DNA of 64,000 nt from Candidatus Rokuibacteriota bacterium (lineage in GTDB: Bacteria; Methylomirabilota; Methylomirabilia; Rokubacteriales; CSP1-6): NCBI GenBank assembly GCA_003220535.1, contig QHSU01000077.1, positions 1-64,000 on the forward strand. Reading direction: 5' to 3'. The notes under the pieces are model-generated. The model saw only the letters and a program-made list of their open reading frames with translations. It was not told the DNA's origin and searched no databases. Of this stretch, positions 17,060 through 26,619 are shown one piece after another; the stretch's first letter is position 1; every line of letters starts with the position of its first letter. The position numbers and the translations under genes were made by a program.

Positions 17060-17488
17060 ATGTTGAAATGGATAGGCGTGACAGCCTTGGTTATAGCGAT
17101 GGCGGTGATGACCCTCGGGTGCGTTCGGGGGCTCGTGGCGCCGACAGCAACCGTCGAGACCCAGACCGAGCCGGCGAAGCCGGTGTCGGTGCCGGCGGGG
17201 ATCATTTCGAGCGAGGTCACGGTTCTCTGGCGCGACATCGGCATCTACCGCACCAGTGGGCCGCTGCGGCTGGCCGGCCCGAGGTACGAGATGACCTCAT
17301 ACGAAACGAACGCCGCGTGCGAGGCCGCGCAGCAGGCGGCGATGGCCAAAGAGGCGCTCTCGCGGATGGGGCCTACGGCGGAGCAGTTGTCGGACGGAAT
17401 CAAGACCTGGGACGCGGACCGGCAGCACTACACGACCTTCCGCTACGTCTGCCGGCTCGCTGGCGCTGGCCCGACGTCCCTCCGGTAG
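17060..17488 (+). CDS. predicted lipoprotein
   Basis: A 142-residue exported protein. The N-terminus (MLKWIGVTALVIAMAVMTLG followed by Cys 21) is a classic lipoprotein signal with an LGC lipobox, so it should be lipid-anchored. The mature part has the sequence IGIYRTSGPLRLAGPRYEMT and ends with YVCRLAG; two further cysteines could form a disulfide. AAGGAGCGAGG lies upstream of the ATG. Function unknown; it sits among small envelope-type genes. Confidence 0.78.
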   Translation: MLKWIGVTALVIAMAVMTLGCVRGLVAPTATVETQTEPAKPVSVPAGIISSEVTVLWRDIGIYRTSGPLRLAGPRYEMTSYETNAACEAAQQAAMAKEALSRMGPTAEQLSDGIKTWDADRQHYTTFRYVCRLAGAGPTSLR

Positions 17489-17545
17489 ACCCCGCCGGAG
17501 GAAGTCCTCGTCACTCGCGGTCGAATAACGAAGGAGGTGCGCTTC

Positions 17546-17821
17546 ATGTTTGAGCACATCGTGCAAATGGGTCCAATGCTCGTTCTCGCCGGCCTCATGG
17601 CCGGGTGGGTGGCTGAGGCCGCCTCACGCGCGGGCGGCTATGGGTTCATTCTCGATATGGTTCTCGGTCTCATCGGGAGTGTGGTCGGGGGAGCGATCGT
17701 CTGGGTCTTGATCTCCCGCGACATGGGGATGGTGGCGACGTTGCTGATCGGATGCTGCGGCGCAGCGCTCGCGATCGTCGCTCATCGGCGGCTATGGCGC
17801 TCGGCGCTACTCGGAGCGTGA
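17546..17821 (+). CDS. GlsB/YeaQ/YmgE-type small membrane protein, second copy
   Basis: A 91-residue protein with three hydrophobic segments (about residues 8-25, 38-58 and 63-80) and a helix-loop pattern similar to the 15777-16046 product. ATG 17546 is chosen because AAGGAGG lies eight bases before it; the GTG three codons earlier is part of that ribosome site. Sequence identity with the other copy is low but layout and length agree. It closes the cluster of small genes that starts at 16154. Confidence 0.75.
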   Translation: MFEHIVQMGPMLVLAGLMAGWVAEAASRAGGYGFILDMVLGLIGSVVGGAIVWVLISRDMGMVATLLIGCCGAALAIVAHRRLWRSALLGA

Positions 17822-17973
17822 GGCGGAGGAACAACCCGCCTCGACCAACCGAACCCTATCCCCGGTCGTGACGAACGGTCGGCCCGTGCGGCTGCCTCTG
17901 CCGGTCTCCGGCACACTGTGCCACAATGCGTTCAGGTTCGGCCCCCACGAAACGTAGCGTCGGAGAACAGGCG

Positions 17974-19386
17974 ATGGACGAAGAACCCTCGATCAGACGC
18001 CGGCTCGCCGCCATTCTTGCTGCCGACATCGCCGGCTACAGCCGACTCATGGGCGAGGACGAGACCGCGACGGTCCGCGACCTCAAGGGCCATCAAGCGG
18101 TGATCCTTCCGCTCGTCGGCCGCTACGGCGGCCGCATCATCGACACCGCCGGCGACGGCATCCTCGCCGAGTTCCCCAGCGTGATCGGTGCCGCCGAGTG
18201 CGCGATCGAGATCCAGACCATCATGGCGAAGCGCAACGAGGAGGTTCCCGAGCATCGTCGCATGCTGTTCCGCATCGGCATCAATCTCGGAGACGTGATC
18301 CACGACGAGAACCGGATCTACGGTGACGGCATCAACGTCGCGGCGCGGCTCGAGGGGATCGCGGAGCCCGGCGGCATCTGCATCTCCCGGCAGGTGTTCG
18401 ACCAGGTGAACCGCGCAGTCAAGGCTGATTTCCAGGCGCTCGGCCCGCGTAGCTTCAAGAACATCGCGCAGCCGGTGGACGTGTTCACGGTCGCGCCCTC
18501 GGATCCTGGAGCCCGACCCGGTGCGCCGGCCGCCAGTACGGTCGACCTGAAGCAGGAGATCCGCTTCTGTACCGCCCGCGACGGTGTCCAGCTCGCCTAC
18601 TCGATGGTCGGCCAGGGCCCGCCGCTGATGAAGACCGGAAATTGGATGACCCATCTGGAATACGATCTCGAAAGCCCGATCTGGCGACATCTCTATCGCG
18701 AGCTGGCGAAGGCCCGCACCCTGATCCGGTACGACGCCCGCGGTAACGGACTGTCGGATCGGACCGTCGACGACATCTCGTTCGACGCCTTCGTCGGCGA
18801 TCTGGAGGCGGTGGTCGAGGCCACGAAGGTCGGGCGGTTCGCGCTGTTCGGCATCTCCCAGGGCTGTGCCGTCGCGATCGCCTATGCCGTGCGGCATCCG
18901 GAGCGCGTGACGCACCTCGTCCTCTACGGGGGCTATGCCGAGGGCCGTGCCAAGCGCGCCCGCAGCGCGGCCGAGAAGGACGAGAATGCCGCCATGCTGA
19001 CACTGATGCGGCTGGGCTGGGGCAAGGAGAACCCGGCGTTCCGCCAGCTGTTCACCTCGCAGTTCATGCCTGGTGCCAGCAAAGAGCAGGCGGACTGGTT
19101 CAACGAGTTGCAGCGCGTCACGGTGTCGCCGGAGGCAGCCGTGCGAATCATCGAGGCGACCAACGAGACTGACGTCACCGCGCTGCTCCAACGGGTGAAC
19201 GTACCGACTCTCGTGATGCACGCGCGCGACGACGCCCGCGTCCCGTTCGAAGCCGGTCGCCGAATGGCCGCCGGCATTCCGGGGGCGCGCTTCGTGACCC
19301 TGCATGGACGCAACCACCTGTTCCTCGAGACCGAGCCGGCCTTCGGCCAGTTCCTGGAGCAGACGCGGTCTTTCCTGGCGAGCTAG
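17974..19386 (+). CDS. class III nucleotide cyclase fused to alpha/beta hydrolase
   Basis: A 470-residue fusion. Residues about 10-185 form a class III adenylate/guanylate cyclase domain: AADIAGYSRLMG carries the first metal Asp, DTAGDGILAEF the second, and YGDGINVAARLEG the later conserved part. Residues about 205-470 form an alpha/beta hydrolase with the nucleophile Ser in GISQGCA, a later Asp in HARDDARVPF and the His in GRNHLF. ATG 17974 has GGAGAA upstream. Cyclase-hydrolase fusions occur in soil bacteria; ligand and ester substrate are unknown. The gene stands alone. Confidence 0.92.
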   Translation: MDEEPSIRRRLAAILAADIAGYSRLMGEDETATVRDLKGHQAVILPLVGRYGGRIIDTAGDGILAEFPSVIGAAECAIEIQTIMAKRNEEVPEHRRMLFRIGINLGDVIHDENRIYGDGINVAARLEGIAEPGGICISRQVFDQVNRAVKADFQALGPRSFKNIAQPVDVFTVAPSDPGARPGAPAASTVDLKQEIRFCTARDGVQLAYSMVGQGPPLMKTGNWMTHLEYDLESPIWRHLYRELAKARTLIRYDARGNGLSDRTVDDISFDAFVGDLEAVVEATKVGRFALFGISQGCAVAIAYAVRHPERVTHLVLYGGYAEGRAKRARSAAEKDENAAMLTLMRLGWGKENPAFRQLFTSQFMPGASKEQADWFNELQRVTVSPEAAVRIIEATNETDVTALLQRVNVPTLVMHARDDARVPFEAGRRMAAGIPGARFVTLHGRNHLFLETEPAFGQFLEQTRSFLAS

Positions 19387-19456
19387 CACCTCGTCGGCCG
19401 CGGGCCTCGACGCCCTCGCGGGGTCCGCCCACGGCGTCGACCACGCCGAGCCGCGT

Positions 19457-21010
19457 TCAGTTCGCCGGCGTCGCCGGCGGATCCTTGAAGAAGCTACCCG
19501 TGAAGACGACCGAGTTGGGAAAGACGACCACGCGTCCCGACGGTTGGAGCGGGTCGCCGACCAGCTCTTGCAGCTTGATTCGTACGAAGCCGATCTCGGT
19601 GACCTCGCCATGCACGTACCCGAAGGGACCTTGCAGGCTCACCCGGTCTCCCACACGAATCCCGTTCGGCGCGACCATCGTGAAGTAGCCGGCGACGGCC
19701 AGGATGACGTTCTGCAGCGCAAAGGCGATCCCGGCCGCGGCGAAGCCGAGGGCGGTGACCAGCGCCGCCATTTCGCTGGTGAAATGAAAGATCACCACGA
19801 GCGCGATCGCGACCGTGACGACGACGCTGCGAACGGTCAGGAGCAAACGCCGGCGCCCGACGTCGGTCACATACCGGATCACCGCTACACGCCACAGCAC
19901 GCCGCCGACGAAGACGATGGCGAGCGCGACCACGACCCCGAGGAGGTCGATGGCCAGGCCCTGGAGCGCCTGGCGGGACTCACGGTCGACCACCTCATTC
20001 CAACCTTTGAGATCGGTGGCGTACCGGCGGGCGAGCGCAGACTCCTCGCGCAGCGGCAGCACGACGGCCGCCAGAAGCTTGCGTCGCTCGAGCAAGCCCC
20101 GAAACTCGCGCTGACTCTCCTGCAACGACGTCGCGGAGTCGGTGGGATCCTTCGCAAGCGCTCCCAACCGGGCGACGATCGGCCTGACGCTTGCCCTGGC
20201 GGCGGTGACGTCATCGTCCACGCGGCGCACCAGCTCGTTGGTCGCGTTCTCCAGCTCCTCGAGGTGGTTGCGGCTCCTCTGCAAGGCGAGCAGACGTTGG
20301 ACCATCGCCCACGTGCCCGACGCGGCTCCTTGGGATGGCGCTGCCGGGCCCGACAGCGCCGTCGGTGAACGCAGCTCGGGCACGGCCTCCTGGAGCGCCT
20401 CGATCTGATGCTCGAGATCATCGTCGGAGCCTGCGCGGGACGCATCGAGCTCTCGGAGCTGAGTGCGAAACTCGAGGCGGGCTCGGGCGAGCTCCAGTCG
20501 GTTGTGCGCGGCCACGGATGCCCGTTCCAGGGCCGGCCGTTGCCCGGGCGTGGCCGCGCGAAGGCGGACCCGCAGCCGCTCGACCTCTTGCTCGTCCTGG
20601 CGGACGGCGGCTTCGAGCTTCGTCCGCTCCTCAGCACGACCTCCTTCCACGCTCGACGAGGCGCCGTTCTCCCGGCCGAGCAGCGCGGCCTGCGCGCGCG
20701 CGGCGTCGAATGCGCGCCCGAGAAGACGCACGGCGGTTTGCTCGTCGGTGCGTTCGAACACACCGGCGCCGTCGACGGATCGCATGACGATCCGGGCCTG
20801 GCGATACCAGGCCATCGCCCGGTTCAGCGACACCATCACCTGCTCTGGCGAGCGGGGGAAGGCAGCGCTCGGCGTCGACCGCGGGGCCGGCGTCGCCTTC
20901 GGCTGCGCGTCGTCGGCGTTCGCGCCGGGCGGAGCGATCGCTCCGCCTATCGCCCCGAGGGCGAAGAGCGCGACCAACAGTCGGCCCGACGGCGTCCGCG
21001 TCGTCAGCAT
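19457..21010 (-). CDS. MscS-type mechanosensitive channel protein with long periplasmic N-domain
   Basis: A 517-residue protein. The N-terminus (LLVALFALGAIGGAIAPPGA) is a signal peptide. Residues about 60-330 are charged, helical and coiled-coil-like, as in the extracytoplasmic parts of large MscS relatives. Three membrane helices follow from about 350; the pore-lining helix is GFAAAGIAFALQNVILAVAG near 425-445, and the MscS beta-domain (GIRVGDRVSLQGPFGYVHGE) follows. The C-terminal alpha-beta domain is very short. I take ATG 21010 because the frame upstream of it is Arg-rich shadow sequence. Likely role: release of solutes under membrane tension. Confidence 0.88.
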   Translation of the reverse strand: MLTTRTPSGRLLVALFALGAIGGAIAPPGANADDAQPKATPAPRSTPSAAFPRSPEQVMVSLNRAMAWYRQARIVMRSVDGAGVFERTDEQTAVRLLGRAFDAARAQAALLGRENGASSSVEGGRAEERTKLEAAVRQDEQEVERLRVRLRAATPGQRPALERASVAAHNRLELARARLEFRTQLRELDASRAGSDDDLEHQIEALQEAVPELRSPTALSGPAAPSQGAASGTWAMVQRLLALQRSRNHLEELENATNELVRRVDDDVTAARASVRPIVARLGALAKDPTDSATSLQESQREFRGLLERRKLLAAVVLPLREESALARRYATDLKGWNEVVDRESRQALQGLAIDLLGVVVALAIVFVGGVLWRVAVIRYVTDVGRRRLLLTVRSVVVTVAIALVVIFHFTSEMAALVTALGFAAAGIAFALQNVILAVAGYFTMVAPNGIRVGDRVSLQGPFGYVHGEVTEIGFVRIKLQELVGDPLQPSGRVVVFPNSVVFTGSFFKDPPATPAN

Positions 21011-21099
21011 CTCCCCGCAGCTTACGACGTCAGTCCGGGTTGGCGCCACCGACCGTCGCGTTCGATTCGTCGGCCGCCGCGGCCGGTATCGCCGAAGGT

Positions 21100-22002
21100 T
21101 CACCCTCGGCCGAGGCGGGGATCGAGGGCGTCGCGCAAGCCGTCGCCGAGCAGATTGAAGCCGAGCACCGAGAGCATGATGGCGACGCCCGGGAAGCAGA
21201 AGACCCACCAGGCACCGCTCGTGAAGTACTTGTACGAATCGGCGAGCATCGCGCCCCACTCGGGCGTCGGCGGCTGGGCCCCGAGTCCGAGGAAGCCCAG
21301 CGCGGCCGCTTCCAGAATGGCGAAGGCGATGGAGAGCGTGGTTTGCACGATCAAGGGTGGCAGGCTGTTGGGCACGATGTGGCCCAAGAGGACGCGCTGG
21401 CCGCTGCAGCCGAGGCCCTGTGCCGCCAGCACGAACTCCTGCTCGCGCAGGGCCAACACGGCCCCGCGGCTCAGACGCGCGTAGGCGGGGATGGACACCA
21501 GGCTGATGGCGAACAGCGAGTTGCGCAGGCCGGGACCGATCATGGCCACGATCGCGATGGCCAGCAGCGTGGCCGGAAACGCCAGCACGATGTCCATGCA
21601 GAACATCACGACCAGGTCGACCTGCCGTCGAAAATAGCCGGCCAGAAACCCGAGCGCCGAGCCGATCACGGTCGCCACCGCGACGGCGCTCACCGCGAGG
21701 CCCAGCGACACCCGGGTCGCGTGGAGAACACGGACGAGGATGTCGCGGCCGAGGCTGTCGGTGCCGAACGGGTGAGCGGCCGTCGGAGGCTTGAGGCGCA
21801 GCGTGAGGTCGGCGTCTGTCCTGGCGTCGTAGACATGGACGGCGGGCGTGACGAGCGCGATGAGCACGAAGGCGACGGCCATGACGAGCCCGGCCCGAGC
21901 CGCCGGGCTCGCCACGAGCCGGCGCCAGGCGGCGGCGGCCGGGCTCCGGCCTCGGCCCGTCACCATCACTCCGCGACCCACGGGGGCTTGGGAGATCGCC
22001 AT
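21100..22002 (-). CDS. dppC: dipeptide-type ABC transporter permease, DppC-like
   Basis: Inner-membrane permease of 300 residues. HPFGTDSLGRDILVRVLHAT is the diagnostic opening of DppC/OppC proteins, and the EAA loop that contacts the ATPase is present (EFVLAAQGLGCSGQRVLLGH). About six membrane helices. The ATG shares one base with the TGA of the dppB-like gene (TGATG), so translation is coupled. The substrate may be peptides, nickel or another small solute; the sequence does not decide. Confidence 0.93.
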   Translation of the reverse strand: MAISQAPVGRGVMVTGRGRSPAAAAWRRLVASPAARAGLVMAVAFVLIALVTPAVHVYDARTDADLTLRLKPPTAAHPFGTDSLGRDILVRVLHATRVSLGLAVSAVAVATVIGSALGFLAGYFRRQVDLVVMFCMDIVLAFPATLLAIAIVAMIGPGLRNSLFAISLVSIPAYARLSRGAVLALREQEFVLAAQGLGCSGQRVLLGHIVPNSLPPLIVQTTLSIAFAILEAAALGFLGLGAQPPTPEWGAMLADSYKYFTSGAWWVFCFPGVAIMLSVLGFNLLGDGLRDALDPRLGRG

Positions 22003-23006
22003 CACTCGTACTTGATTCGCGGATCGACCGCGGCGTACAGGACGTCGGTCAGGAGGTTGACACCCACGACGATGACCGCGATGAAGAGGCTCACGCCCTG
22101 CACGATCGCGTAGTCCCGGGATTCGATGGACTCGTAGACCCAGAGACCGATGCCCGGCCACGAGAAGATCGTCTCGGTGAGGATGGCGCCGGCGAGCAGG
22201 TGACCGACCTGCAGCCCGATCACCGTCAATACCGGGAGCAGGGCGTTCCGGAGCGCGTGCCGCACGATCACCGCGGACCGCGACAGCCCCTTCGCCTCGG
22301 CGGTGCGAATGTATTCGCGCGACAGCACCTCCAGCATGCTGGCGCGCGTCATCCTGGCGATGATGGCCAGCGGAATGGTCGCCAGCGCCAGCGCGGGGAG
22401 GACGAGGTGGCGGAGCGCGTCGACCAGCGCCGACCAATCTCGTTGCAGCGCGGCGTCGAGCACGACGAAGTTCGTCCAGGGGACCAACGTGGTCCCGCTC
22501 TCGAGGCGGAAGCCTGTCGGCAGGACGCGGAGCTGCACGCCGAAGAACCACGCCAGCACGAGCCCGAGCCAGAAGATCGGCATGGATACTCCGGTGAGCG
22601 CGCCGAGGCGGGCGAGACTGTCCACCAGCGAGTTCCGCCATACCGCCGAGGCGACCCCGATGGGGATACCGAACGCGATGGCCACGACGATCGCCGAGAT
22701 CGCCAGCTCGACCGTAGCGGGGAAGCGCCGGAGCAGGTCCGTGGCGACGGGATCGCCGCGGACTATCGACACGCCGAGATCGCCTTGGAGCACCTTGCCG
22801 ACATACAGCACGTACTGCTGCCAGATCGGGCGATCGAGCCCGAGGCGGACACGGACCTCCGCGACCTTCTCGGGTGTCGCCCGCTCGCCGAGCATCGTCA
22901 GCGCCGGGTCGCCCGGAATGAGATGGACGAAGCTGAAGACGAGGAGGGACACGCCGAGGAGCACGGGGACGACCGTGAGGCTGCGCCGGATGGCGTACCG
23001 CCTCAC
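22002..23006 (-). CDS. dppB: dipeptide-type ABC transporter permease, DppB-like
   Basis: Inner-membrane permease of 334 residues, with the typical N-terminus (RRSLTVVPVLLGVSLLVFSF then LIPGDPA), about six membrane helices and the EAA loop YIRTAEAKGLSRSAVIVRHA near 240. It pairs with the DppC-like protein to form the transmembrane channel. It follows the binding-protein gene by 46 bases containing a short duplicated GCGCGCTCCGCG motif. No ATPase genes follow dppC, so the ATPase must be encoded elsewhere. Confidence 0.94.
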   Translation of the reverse strand: MRRYAIRRSLTVVPVLLGVSLLVFSFVHLIPGDPALTMLGERATPEKVAEVRVRLGLDRPIWQQYVLYVGKVLQGDLGVSIVRGDPVATDLLRRFPATVELAISAIVVAIAFGIPIGVASAVWRNSLVDSLARLGALTGVSMPIFWLGLVLAWFFGVQLRVLPTGFRLESGTTLVPWTNFVVLDAALQRDWSALVDALRHLVLPALALATIPLAIIARMTRASMLEVLSREYIRTAEAKGLSRSAVIVRHALRNALLPVLTVIGLQVGHLLAGAILTETIFSWPGIGLWVYESIESRDYAIVQGVSLFIAVIVVGVNLLTDVLYAAVDPRIKYE

Positions 23007-23052
23007 CGCTCTCTCCTCCTCGGCGCGCTCCGCGCGATCGGCGCGCTCCGCG

Positions 23053-24654
23053 CTACTGGAGCTCGACCGTGTTGAAGTACTCCGACCCCGTCGGGTGCGG
23101 CACGTAGCCTTTCACGCGCTTCGCGAACGCCAGGGGCGGTTGGTTGTTGGCGATGAAGAGCCGCCCCACGTCATCATGGAGCATCTGCTCGGCCTGCCGG
23201 TAGAGCTTGGCCCGCTCGGCCTGATTCGTGAGCCTCTGGGCGCGCAGGAGGACGTCCCCCAGCGCCTTGTTCGCGTAGAACCCCTCGCGCGCGACGCCGG
23301 GCTGGCAGAAGAAATAGCAGAGGAAATTGTCGGGATCGCCGTTGTCCCCTGTCCAGCCGAGCATGTAGAGGGGCATCTGCCCGTTCTTCCGCTTGTCCAG
23401 GTACACCGCCCACTCGGTCGTCTGCAGCTGGGTCTTGATCCCGACCTTGGCCAGGTCCGCGGCCATCGCTTCGGCGATCTCCTTCGGGTTCGGGAAATAC
23501 GGGCGCGAGCGTGACATGTACCAGAAGATCAGCGGCTCCTTCTTGCCGTCCTCCCACGTGATCTCCGACAGGCCTTGCCGCAACCCGGCTTCTCGGAGAA
23601 GCGCCTGCGCCTGGCTCGGACTGTATTCGAAGTCCTTGAGCTCCCGGTGGTAGCCCCAGAGCGCGGGAGGCTGGAACTGCGTGGCCACCAGCCCGGTGCC
23701 TCCGTAGAGCGCGCCGACGATCGCTCGCTTGTTGATCGCGAGGGCGAAGGCCTGACGCACCCGCTTGTCCTGAAACTCCTTCACCTTGTAGTTGAAGGCG
23801 ATGTAGCCCGTCGTGTTCGTCGGGCGCAGGAGGATCTGGAGGTTCGCATCGCCCTTGACCACCGCGACGTCATCCGGATTGAGTCCCTCCATGGCGTGAA
23901 TCTCGCCGGCCTTGAGCGCGCCCAGCCGCTGCGAGTTGTCCTTGATGTTGCGCACGACGACGCGCTTGACCCTGGGCTTGGGACCCCAGTAGACGCTGTT
24001 CGCCTCGAGCAGGACCTCCTGATTGGGCTTCCACTCCACGAACCGGTAGGCCCCGGTGCCCACCGGGTGCTTGCCGAACTCGGTGCCCCAGCGCTCCACC
24101 GCCTTGGGGCTGGCGATATCGAAGACGAACATCGCGAGATTGGCGAGGAAAGGCGCCTGGGCTTCTTTGAGGGTGATGCGCACGGTGTGCGAGCCGGCGG
24201 CCTCCACCACGCTGACGATCGATTTGTCGTCGAAGCCGCCGAACTGCGCCTCCCAGTACTCGAAGGTCTGGCCCGCCTTGACCTGGTTGTCGTGCTGGGG
24301 GTGACTCGCTTTCCACCACCGTTCGAAGTTCCAGACGACCGCGGCGGCGTCGAGCGGCGTGCCGTCGTGGAACTTCACGCCTCGGCGGAGCTGGAACGTC
24401 CACACGCGGCCGTCGCGGGAGACCTCCCACTTCTCAGCCAGCGCGGGCTCGACCTCGGTGGTGGCGCCCTTGTATCTCACGAGGCCATCGAAGACCTGCC
24501 GGGTGATGCGCGAGGAGATCCCGTCGGTGATGACCGCGGGATCGAACTGGACCGGCTCACCTTGAGCTCCGAAGACGAATGTCTGAGCCGACGCCGGAGC
24601 CGCGACACTCAGCAGGGCCACCGCGACGAGGGACGTGACCTTGGCAAGGCGCAT
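23053..24654 (-). CDS. dppA: dipeptide-type ABC transporter substrate-binding protein
   Basis: Periplasmic solute-binding protein of 533 residues (SBP family 5). The signal peptide ends at APASAQ near residue 23. Family markers: FDPAVITDGISSRITRQVFD, WTFQLRRGVKFHDGTPLDAA, and VGTGAYRFVEWKPNQEVLLE. AAGGAGG precedes the ATG at ideal spacing. It is the first gene of the operon with the two permeases. Ligands of this family include peptides, nickel, haem and sugars; nothing here decides which. Confidence 0.94.
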   Translation of the reverse strand: MRLAKVTSLVAVALLSVAAPASAQTFVFGAQGEPVQFDPAVITDGISSRITRQVFDGLVRYKGATTEVEPALAEKWEVSRDGRVWTFQLRRGVKFHDGTPLDAAAVVWNFERWWKASHPQHDNQVKAGQTFEYWEAQFGGFDDKSIVSVVEAAGSHTVRITLKEAQAPFLANLAMFVFDIASPKAVERWGTEFGKHPVGTGAYRFVEWKPNQEVLLEANSVYWGPKPRVKRVVVRNIKDNSQRLGALKAGEIHAMEGLNPDDVAVVKGDANLQILLRPTNTTGYIAFNYKVKEFQDKRVRQAFALAINKRAIVGALYGGTGLVATQFQPPALWGYHRELKDFEYSPSQAQALLREAGLRQGLSEITWEDGKKEPLIFWYMSRSRPYFPNPKEIAEAMAADLAKVGIKTQLQTTEWAVYLDKRKNGQMPLYMLGWTGDNGDPDNFLCYFFCQPGVAREGFYANKALGDVLLRAQRLTNQAERAKLYRQAEQMLHDDVGRLFIANNQPPLAFAKRVKGYVPHPTGSEYFNTVELQ

Positions 24655-24784
24655 GGGATGAACCTCCTTGAGACAGGGACAGCGTTCGAATGCCGCTCAG
24701 GACGGGTCATTATCGCACTGAGGGCGCGACGGTGAGAGCAGGAAACCCGGCGGGACGGATGCCGTGACCGGTCCCGGCGCGAGC

Positions 24785-25684
24785 CTAGCGCGGATTGAAG
24801 GGCGAGTACTCGAGAAACCGCCAGCCGAGCGGCCCCTGTCCCGCGATCTCCACGACCTCGTCGATCCCGACCTCGGTCGCGCGGTGGGCGCCCTTCAGCT
24901 CGGCATAGTCCTCCGGCGTCCAGAGAATGCGCGCCCGCCCGGTCAGCTGGAGCGTCGTGCCCGTGTCGAAGTCCACGAATAGCAACCCCACGCGAGCATC
25001 CGCCACGATGTTTCCGAGCGTCTGGAACATGTTGTTCCCGGCGTAATCGGGAATGCGCAGCCTCCGCTCGTCCATGACCTGCACGAAGCCCGGCTGGCCT
25101 CCGCGATGTGACGTGTCGGCCCCGGCTCCGCCGTGAACGCTCGCGATGAAGAGCGTATCGGCGCTCTCGATGGCGAGCTGCTGGTTCGAGGTGAGCGCGT
25201 CGCTCCGCCGGGCGACGCCGGCCCGAGGGTGTTCCGTGTCGACCTGCGGGGCCCGCGCCTGGATATATTTCGGGCAATTGCCGAAGACCTCGTCGGTCTG
25301 GATCTCGATCGCGTCCGGATGCGCGTGGGTCACGCGCCCATTGATGCGGAGGCGACGGCGCCGCTCGGGATCGAACACGAGGACGCCGAGGGCGTGGTCT
25401 CGCGCGAGCCCTCCGCCGAGCGGGTCGGCGCCGGGTAAACCGGCCGCCAGGCGAAGCGTCCGGGGGCTCGGCGCCGTGATGAAACCAGGTTTGCCGGTGA
25501 CGAGGGACGCCCACACGCGGCCCGCCTCGTCGACTCCAGCGAGGATCGCGATGCGCTGGGCCTCGAGAAAAGACTCGGCACCGGGTGGGATCGCGCGAGA
25601 AATACCACGCCCGAGATTTCGAGCCTCGGCATCGACACCGGCCCGCGCCTGCACCGCCAGCTCGCCCTCGTGGAAGGCGCCCAC
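24785..25684 (-). CDS. pyridoxamine-5'-phosphate oxidase family flavoprotein
   Basis: A protein of about 299 residues with a split-barrel PNPOx fold that binds FMN or F420. Clear family segments are TLFIASVHGGAGADTSHRGG, the flanking PGFVQVMDERRLRIPDYAGN and VGLLFVDFDTGTTLQLTGRA. An N-terminal region (QRIAILAGVDEAGRVWASLV) repeats the barrel pattern. The start is unclear: the frame is open to 25885, but that overlaps the divergent gene; GTG at 25684 is the first reasonable start. It probably reduces or detoxifies an unknown compound; many relatives are general stress proteins. Confidence 0.82.
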   Translation of the reverse strand: MGAFHEGELAVQARAGVDAEARNLGRGISRAIPPGAESFLEAQRIAILAGVDEAGRVWASLVTGKPGFITAPSPRTLRLAAGLPGADPLGGGLARDHALGVLVFDPERRRRLRINGRVTHAHPDAIEIQTDEVFGNCPKYIQARAPQVDTEHPRAGVARRSDALTSNQQLAIESADTLFIASVHGGAGADTSHRGGQPGFVQVMDERRLRIPDYAGNNMFQTLGNIVADARVGLLFVDFDTGTTLQLTGRARILWTPEDYAELKGAHRATEVGIDEVVEIAGQGPLGWRFLEYSPFNPR

Positions 25685-25782
25685 GCTGGTTTGGACGGTG
25701 ATGGCTCCGGGCGAGATTCCGCAGGGTCTTCGGTCAAGACGGCCGGAGGTCGCTCCGAAAACGGTAGTATGGTGGGCGAGCC

Positions 25783-26604
25783 ATGACCCTGCGCGAGCGG
25801 ATCGGCGTCGATCTCGGCGGGCGCCGCCGTCTGGAGGACGGCCTCGCATGGGCGGGCGCCCATGGCGTCCACTACGTCGATGCATGCCTGGAGGGCGCGC
25901 CCGACCATCCCAACGCGCCCGCCACGTGGACGGCCGAGCGCGTGGCGTCCCTGCGAGTCACTTGCGAGCGGCATCGGATCCACCTCGGCCTGCACTCCGC
26001 CTCCGCCGTCAACGTCGCGGAGACCTCACCGCTCCTGGCCGATGCCGCCGAGCGCTATCTCGAGACCTACATCGACCTCGCGGGGCGTCTCGGGGCGGAG
26101 TGGATCGTCGTCCACGGAGGCTACCACTTCACCGGAGACTACGTGGCGCGGCGCGCGGCGAGCCTCGCCCGCCTCCAGCGCGCCGCCGCCCACGCCGAGC
26201 GATCAGGCGCCCGCCTGCTCCTGGAGAACCTCAACCGGGAGCCCGAGCACGCCGAGATCCGCTACCTCGCTCACAACCTCGAGGAGTGCCGCGAGTATTT
26301 CGGGGGCATCCGGTCGCCGAGCCTCGGCTGGGCGTTCACGGTCAACCATGCGCATCTCGTGCCCGAAGGTATCGACGGCTTCCTCGACGCTATGGATCTC
26401 GGGCGGTGTGGCGAGGTGCGCGTGGCCGACAGCCACGGGCGATGGGAGGAGCACCTCCGCCCCGGCGAGGGCACGATCGACTTCCGGCGGATGTTCGAGC
26501 GTATCGAGGGCGGCGGCTATCGCGGCCACTACATGATGGCCTTCGGCACGCTCGACGACATGTTGGCCGGGCGCGAGACCCTGGTGCGCGCCGCCGGCGG
26601 CTGA
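25783..26604 (+). CDS. sugar phosphate isomerase/epimerase-type TIM barrel
   Basis: A 273-residue member of the AP-endonuclease-2-like TIM-barrel family. Probable metal ligands are in HLGLHSASAVN, WIVVHGGYHFTGD, LLLENLNREPEH, FTVNHAHL and VADSHGRWEEH. Such proteins are isomerases, epimerases or dehydratases of sugars or hydroxy acids; the substrate is open. ATG 25783 is the natural start and lies close to the divergent PNPOx gene. The gene ends 15 bases before the VIT1-type transporter, so the two may be co-transcribed. Confidence 0.85.
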   Translation: MTLRERIGVDLGGRRRLEDGLAWAGAHGVHYVDACLEGAPDHPNAPATWTAERVASLRVTCERHRIHLGLHSASAVNVAETSPLLADAAERYLETYIDLAGRLGAEWIVVHGGYHFTGDYVARRAASLARLQRAAAHAERSGARLLLENLNREPEHAEIRYLAHNLEECREYFGGIRSPSLGWAFTVNHAHLVPEGIDGFLDAMDLGRCGEVRVADSHGRWEEHLRPGEGTIDFRRMFERIEGGGYRGHYMMAFGTLDDMLAGRETLVRAAGG

Positions 26605-26619
26605 TCACGGGCGGGACCG

